In this document: one piece after another, positions 60,095-64,000 of the stretch
Numbering within the stretch: the first letter of the stretch is position 1
Layout of the letters: each line of letters opens with the position of its first letter
Assembly: GCA_020024455.1 (NCBI GenBank)
Contig: JAHHTU010000001.1
Location: forward strand, 95,806 to 159,805
Reading direction: 5' to 3'
Length of the DNA stretch: 64,000 bases
From: Anaerotignum sp.
Lineage (GTDB): Bacteria > Bacillota > Clostridia > Lachnospirales > Anaerotignaceae
Made by a program: the position numbers and the translations under genes
Notes under the pieces: generated by a model
Databases searched by the model: none
The model's input: only the letters and a program-made list of their open reading frames with translations
What the model was told of the DNA's origin: nothing

Positions 60095-61345
60095 ATGGAT
60101 TTGATAGCGGGGAAGGGAGTTATGAAAATGCTGAAAGGAGTTTCCAATCAAAATGCATATGTGAAACAAAATCAACAAACGGCAATATCCAAAACAGGGC
60201 AAACAGCAAAAACAACAGTTTTACAAGACGCATTTATCAAAGAAACTGCATGGGAACAGGAAACAAAAGTAAATACATATTCACCAACCACGATTGCACA
60301 AAATCAAAACAGCCAAGAAAATCAAACGTATCGTGTGGAGGCATATATCAGCCAACTGGAAAACCGTTTGGATTTTGAAATTTCTGAAGAAATGAAACAA
60401 ATATGGAAAGAAGATAACAATGTGTTTGCACATTATCAAAAGTTGATTGATGATTTATTGAAAAAGGCGAATGTATACGGACAAACATATAAAGGCAGTA
60501 TGGCGTGGAATTTGAAATTGGAAAAAGACGGCACACTGTATTTTTCAAACAAACAGGCACAAGATGAGCAGAAAGATGCCGTGGTGCGTATGTTGGAGGA
60601 TTTCAAAGAGCGATGGAAAGAACAAAACAAAAATCCCATCAAACCACTCAATTTGGTGACATACCGCAGAGAAAAAGGTGGCAGGCATATTACGGAAATC
60701 ATGGGGCAAAATGGACAGGTTGTGCGGTTGGAGTTTGTCAGACGGGTGAAATATTCTGCTGCGAAAGATGTCGGGCGGTTGGCAGGCTTGACAAATGTGG
60801 CAAATACAAAAAGTTTTATTGTGGGGTTGCAGGCAAATATGAACCGCATCAGCAAAGACAGATTTGCAGACAAGGAGGAAATCAGGGCGGCTGTGGCAAA
60901 AATGAGACAGGTTGTCGGAAAAGCAAAAGTCAAAATACGCAAATTGAAAGCCGAAGATGTGGAAGAGAAACGCATGGAAGAAGCGAAAAAAGCGGAAGAA
61001 TTGAAAAAAGCAAGAGAAATTGCGGAAAATTTGCGGAAAATGAGAACAAAACGAAAAATCGGAGAACATACACCCATCAAAGGAGAATATGTGCCACAAT
61101 ATTTATTGCCAAGAAAAAAAGACAAATCCTTATATGAGGAATATGAGGAAGGCATGGGATTATCTACATTTAGTGGTATGTCTTATCAAGTGGTGACAAC
61201 AGGTGCAGACACACCACCTATGGTGATGCCATCTACACCACCAACAAGCACAACGGATTTGGCACAGGCAGTGCAAGTGGCAGAAAGCGGTGGTGTTGCG
61301 GCAATTTCTGTGGATATCAATGGGTTACTGCAAAGCATTGGTTAA
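60095..61345 (+). CDS. Hypothetical protein with coiled-coil region
   Basis: A soluble 416-residue protein that I do not recognise. The first 60 residues are Gln/Thr/Asn-rich and look disordered. A helical region at about 95-150 (ISEEMKQIWKEDNNVFAHYQ) is followed by a beta-rich part (WNLKLEKDGTLYFSN, LVTYRREKGGRHITEIM), a charged coiled coil at about 280-340 (EAKKAEELKKAREIAENL) and a Pro/Thr linker before a C-terminus ending DINGLLQSIG. No signal peptide. The start is ATG 60095 (9 bases after AAAGGA); ATG 60128 is also possible. The layout resembles a structural or flagellar-type protein but this is not established. Confidence 0.75.
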   Translation: MDLIAGKGVMKMLKGVSNQNAYVKQNQQTAISKTGQTAKTTVLQDAFIKETAWEQETKVNTYSPTTIAQNQNSQENQTYRVEAYISQLENRLDFEISEEMKQIWKEDNNVFAHYQKLIDDLLKKANVYGQTYKGSMAWNLKLEKDGTLYFSNKQAQDEQKDAVVRMLEDFKERWKEQNKNPIKPLNLVTYRREKGGRHITEIMGQNGQVVRLEFVRRVKYSAAKDVGRLAGLTNVANTKSFIVGLQANMNRISKDRFADKEEIRAAVAKMRQVVGKAKVKIRKLKAEDVEEKRMEEAKKAEELKKAREIAENLRKMRTKRKIGEHTPIKGEYVPQYLLPRKKDKSLYEEYEEGMGLSTFSGMSYQVVTTGADTPPMVMPSTPPTSTTDLAQAVQVAESGGVAAISVDINGLLQSIG

Positions 61346-61363
61346 AGACAAAGCATAAATGGT

Positions 61364-61408
61364 AACGGTTTTCTTTCTAAAATTTTGAAAGAAAGCCGTT
61401 TTTTTTAT
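61364..61408 (+). terminator. Rho-independent terminator
   Basis: AACGGTTTTCTTTC pairs with GAAAGAAAGCCGTT, then T8. Confidence 0.92.
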
Positions 61409-61421
61409 ATCAAAATCATTT

Positions 61422-61464
61422 TGTTGTAAATACAACAGAAATTTTATGGCGGTTATAGTATACT
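61422..61464 (+). promoter_or_regulatory. Palindromic operator and promoter of the cupin-hcp unit
   Basis: A perfect 16-base palindrome, TGTTGTAAATACAACA (61422-61437), stands in place of a -35. The -10 is TATACT (61459-61464). The palindrome centre is about 41.5 bases before the expected start site, the position of a class II activator of the CRP/FNR family. Confidence 0.7.
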
Positions 61465-61490
61465 GCAAATGCAAAGAGAGGGGAAAGCAA

Positions 61491-61829
61491 ATGGGATATA
61501 TACAAAATATAAATGCAGAAGAAGTGTTATGCTTGGCAGAACAAATCTCTGTGGAAAAACAAAAAGTGATGCACAAAACATTGGTGCAGAACAAAGCAGT
61601 CAGTTTGACACTGTTTGCTTTTGACAAAAACCAGGAAATTCATACACACGCTTCACAAGGTGATGCCATGGTGACGGTGTTGGAGGGTGTGGGTATGTTT
61701 ACAATAGCAGGTGTGGCATATACCGTATGTGCAGGTCAAACCATTGTGATGCCGGCAAAAAAACCACACGCAGTATTTGCAAAAGAAAATATGAAAATGT
61801 TATTGACAGTAATATTTCCACAAGTATAA
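61491..61829 (+). CDS. Small cupin-domain protein
   Basis: A 112-residue single cupin barrel. Motif 1 reads EIHTHASQGDAMVTVLEG and motif 2 reads MPAKKPHAV; the histidines and a glutamate can bind a metal. Function is unknown. ATG 61491 follows AGAGGGG by 8 bases. It is the first gene of a unit with hcp, 13 bases downstream, so it is controlled with the nitric-oxide/hydroxylamine response. Confidence 0.9.
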   Translation: MGYIQNINAEEVLCLAEQISVEKQKVMHKTLVQNKAVSLTLFAFDKNQEIHTHASQGDAMVTVLEGVGMFTIAGVAYTVCAGQTIVMPAKKPHAVFAKENMKMLLTVIFPQV

Positions 61830-61842
61830 GGAGGAAGAAAAT

Positions 61843-63474
61843 ATGGAAAATATGTTTTGTTTTCAATGTCAGGAAACCGCAGGGTGTAAAGGTTGTACCA
61901 GAGTGGGGGTATGCGGAAAAACAGCACACACCGCAGGATTGCAAGATGTTTTGATTTATGCAACAAAAGGTTTGTCCGAAGTGACAACAAAATTGCGTGC
62001 ATTGGGAAAAGAAATTGCAGAAGAAGTCAACCATTTGGTGACAGAAAATTTATTCATTACGATTACAAATGCAAATTTTGATGATGAAAAAATTACAAAA
62101 CAAATTGCAGATACATTGGAATGTAAAAAAGCACTGTTGGAAGCATTGGGTGATGGGAACGGTTTGTCTGATGCGGCGGTATGGTATGCCACAGAAAATT
62201 TTGAGCAAAAAATGCCACAAGCCAGTGTATTGGCAACAGAACACGAAGATATCCGCAGTTTGCGGGAATTGATTGTGTATGGTTTGAAGGGTATGGCGGC
62301 ATACAACAAACACGCCAATGCATTGGGAAAAGCACAGGAAGACATAGATGCGTTTTTACAAGAGGCTTTGGCAAAAACATTAGATGACAGCTTAGATGCA
62401 GAAGCATTGATTGCATTGACCATGCAAACCGGTAAATATGGGGTTGATGTGATGGCGTTGTTAGATGGTGCAAACACAAGTGCATACGGCAATCCACAAA
62501 TTACAAAAGTCAATATCGGTGTGAGAAACAATCCGGGGATTTTGGTATCCGGTCATGATTTGCATGATTTGGAAATGTTGTTGAAACAAACAGAGGGGAC
62601 AGGCGTTGATGTGTATACACATTCCGAAATGTTACCCGCACATTATTATCCTGCATTCCAGAAATATGAACATTTTGTAGGGAACTACGGAAATGCTTGG
62701 TGGCAACAGAAAGAAGAATTTGAAGCGTTCCAAGGGCCGATTTTGTTGACAACAAACTGCTTGGTGCCACCTTTGGAAAGCTACAAAGAACGTATTTACA
62801 CAACAGGTGCAGTTGGATTTACCGGTTGCAAACATATTGATGGCAGTTTTGGACAAGAAAAAGATTTTTCCGCAATCATTGCACACGCAAAACAATGTCC
62901 ACCACCAAAAGAATTGGAAACAGGTGAAATCATTGGCGGTTTTGCACACAATCAAGTGTTGGCTTTGGCGGATAAGATTGTAGATGCTGTGAAAAGCGGT
63001 GCGATTAAAAAATTTGTTGTGATGGCAGGGTGTGACGGACGCAGTCCAAAAAGAAATTATTATACCGATTTTGCAAAGGCTTTGCCAAATGATGCTGTGA
63101 TTTTGACAGCAGGGTGTGCAAAATATAAATATAATAAATTGGATTTGGGCGATATTCAGGGCATTCCTCGTGTGTTAGATGCAGGACAATGTAATGACAG
63201 CTATTCTTTGGCAGTGATTGCATTGAAGTTGAAAGAAGTATTTGGCTTGGAAGATATTAATGAGTTACCGATTATCTATAATATTGCTTGGTATGAACAA
63301 AAAGCAGTGATTGTATTGTTGGCGTTGTTGTATTTGGGTGTGAAAAACATTCATTTGGGCCCAACATTGCCAGCGTTTCTTTCTCCAAACGTAGCAAAAG
63401 TGCTTGTGGAAAACTTTGGTATTGCAGGAATTGGTACAGTGGAAGAAGATATGGCACAATTTTTTGGGGCATGA
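61843..63474 (+). CDS. hcp: Hydroxylamine reductase / hybrid-cluster protein
   Basis: A 543-residue iron-sulfur enzyme. N-terminal cysteines FCFQCQETAGCKGC and GVCGK hold the [4Fe-4S] cluster in the anaerobe-type arrangement; hybrid-cluster ligands are visible in SGHDLHDLEM, VYTHSEMLPAH, GFTGCKHI, TAGCAKYKYNK and LDAGQCNDSYS. It reduces hydroxylamine in vitro and nitric oxide in vivo, protecting anaerobes from nitrosative stress. The length is normal. ATG 61843 follows AAGGAGG. Confidence 0.97.
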   Translation: MENMFCFQCQETAGCKGCTRVGVCGKTAHTAGLQDVLIYATKGLSEVTTKLRALGKEIAEEVNHLVTENLFITITNANFDDEKITKQIADTLECKKALLEALGDGNGLSDAAVWYATENFEQKMPQASVLATEHEDIRSLRELIVYGLKGMAAYNKHANALGKAQEDIDAFLQEALAKTLDDSLDAEALIALTMQTGKYGVDVMALLDGANTSAYGNPQITKVNIGVRNNPGILVSGHDLHDLEMLLKQTEGTGVDVYTHSEMLPAHYYPAFQKYEHFVGNYGNAWWQQKEEFEAFQGPILLTTNCLVPPLESYKERIYTTGAVGFTGCKHIDGSFGQEKDFSAIIAHAKQCPPPKELETGEIIGGFAHNQVLALADKIVDAVKSGAIKKFVVMAGCDGRSPKRNYYTDFAKALPNDAVILTAGCAKYKYNKLDLGDIQGIPRVLDAGQCNDSYSLAVIALKLKEVFGLEDINELPIIYNIAWYEQKAVIVLLALLYLGVKNIHLGPTLPAFLSPNVAKVLVENFGIAGIGTVEEDMAQFFGA

Positions 63475-63479
63475 TGATG

Positions 63480-63512
63480 ACACAGCATAGCAAAAGCTAT
63501 GCTGTGTTTTTT
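63480..63512 (+). terminator. Rho-independent terminator of cupin-hcp
   Basis: ACACAGCATAGC pairs with GCTATGCTGTGT around AAAA; T6 follows. Confidence 0.95.
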
Positions 63513-63696
63513 GTGATGCAATATATGGGAAATGGTATGCAGTAGACAGAAAGAGATGGGAAATATAGAGGATTTTAGAAAAAGAATAGCAAAATAAAAT
63601 AGGAGGAAAAGTGGAGAAAATGCGATGATTTCGGGAAAGTGTGGTGCTTCAATTATGATGTACGAATAAAAATACAAAAAAAGATGTAAAAATATG

Positions 63697-63724
63697 TTGA
63701 CAAAAGTAAAATAATCTGTAAAAT
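63697..63724 (+). promoter_or_regulatory. Tandem strong promoter 1
   Basis: TTGACA (63697-63702), 16 bases, TAAAAT (63719-63724). The stretch 63,513-63,696 holds no gene I can support. Confidence 0.75.
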
Positions 63725-63784
63725 GTATAGATGTCACTGCAAAACGCAGATGACAAAATACATCAAATAAAATGAAAAAAAGAC

Positions 63785-63812
63785 TTGACATTTTAGAATG
63801 ATGTGTTAAAAT
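63785..63812 (+). promoter_or_regulatory. Tandem strong promoter 2
   Basis: TTGACA (63785-63790), 16 bases, TAAAAT (63807-63812), 88 bases after promoter 1. Confidence 0.8.
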
Positions 63813-63864
63813 AATAAAACATCTTTTCGAAAACAAAATGTTTGAAAAAAAGCAAAAAAAATGC

Positions 63865-63893
63865 TTGACAAACAAAAATGAATTTGATAAGAT
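63865..63893 (+). promoter_or_regulatory. Tandem strong promoter 3
   Basis: TTGACA (63865-63870), 17 bases, TAAGAT (63888-63893), 80 bases after promoter 2. Confidence 0.8.
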
Positions 63894-63946
63894 ATCTGAG
63901 CGAAAAAGTTTCGCAAAGAAAACAAAAAAAGTACTGAAAAAAGTGC

Positions 63947-63975
63947 TTGACAAAAAGAAAACGGTTTGATAAAAT
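63947..63975 (+). promoter_or_regulatory. Tandem strong promoter 4
   Basis: TTGACA (63947-63952), 17 bases, TAAAAT (63970-63975), 82 bases after promoter 3. Probably drives a gene just past the window, most likely an rRNA operon. Confidence 0.8.
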
Positions 63976-64000
63976 AATCGAGCTGGTTTCGAAAAAGAAA

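Noticed and set aside
60436..61155. A 239-codon minus-strand frame opposite the coiled-coil gene
   Set aside because: It is a Ser/Phe-rich complement of a Lys/Glu-rich coding strand, without a start site.
63351..63953. A 200-codon minus-strand open frame at the right end
   Set aside because: It is Phe/Ser/Leu-rich, has no ribosome-binding site, and covers the end of hcp, its terminator and three of the tandem promoters.
1..64000. Insertion sequences, prophage, CRISPR arrays, tRNA or rRNA genes
   Set aside because: I looked for transposase and integrase motifs, regular direct repeats with spacers, and tRNA/rRNA signatures and saw none.

Overview
The window looks like chromosomal DNA from a low-GC, anaerobic, spore-forming member of the Bacillota, class Clostridia, probably a Lachnospirales-type organism. 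The reasons are: AT-rich intergenic DNA with strong AGGAGG ribosome-binding sites; the Firmicutes order rsmB-rlmN-stp-prkC-rsgA-rpe-thiN; an L27 with a Prp-cleaved leader; an alpha/beta-type small acid-soluble spore protein; and a hybrid-cluster protein. The genus call is inference. I see no insertion sequence, prophage, CRISPR array, tRNA or rRNA gene. Genes fill nearly all of the window.

Layout. 1-2,160: the end of an unidentified gene, alanine racemase and a small conserved gene. 2,227-6,526: a signalling cassette with an HD-GYP response regulator, a free Hpt protein and a membrane hybrid histidine kinase. 6,599-13,604: recX, a very large TPR protein, the L21-Prp-L27-Obg ribosome block, then a DUF4291 gene with a small partner. 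13,675-21,382: two M16-family proteins of the EF-P modification type, lgt, an ABC-F ATPase, a CorC/HlyC protein and, convergent, a thioredoxin-fold lipoprotein. 21,592-28,662: an OmpR-type two-component pair, an apparently frameshifted M23 peptidase, RNase E/G, RNase Y and a broken-looking small locus. 28,706-36,660: the rsmB to thiN operon, which contains the PASTA kinase and its phosphatase. 36,711-42,520: spore, peptidase, transporter and redox genes plus an unusual beta-rich protein. 42,577-48,156: nadE-lexA facing a YneA-like division inhibitor across LexA boxes, then NfeD-FloA and EcsC. 48,138-50,825: a probable second spore gene, 6S RNA, and a MATE-lspA operon. 51,105-59,971: a SpoIID-like lipoprotein, an Rrf2 regulator with a YbaK protein, a candidate small RNA, and a D-alanylation (dlt) operon containing an extra GNAT gene. 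60,095-64,000: an unknown coiled-coil protein, a cupin-hcp unit with a class-II-style operator, and four tandem strong promoters running off the right edge, as expected upstream of an rRNA operon.

How the genes connect. Several blocks make functional sense together. The kinase, Hpt and HD-GYP genes could form one phosphorelay that controls c-di-GMP breakdown. Prp processes the adjacent L27. Stp and PrkC are opposing enzymes. LexA represses both itself and the divergent division inhibitor. Two separate small spore genes share the same sigma-G-like -10 sequence. Lgt and LspA process lipoproteins such as the two encoded here.

Points that most deserve a second look are a possible AUA start codon for RNase Y, frameshifts in the M23 gene and in the 28.0-28.6 kb locus, the small-RNA candidate upstream of dlt, the palindrome at -41.5 of the cupin-hcp promoter, and the spore-promoter pair. 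I did not find a clearly novel defence or biosynthetic system.
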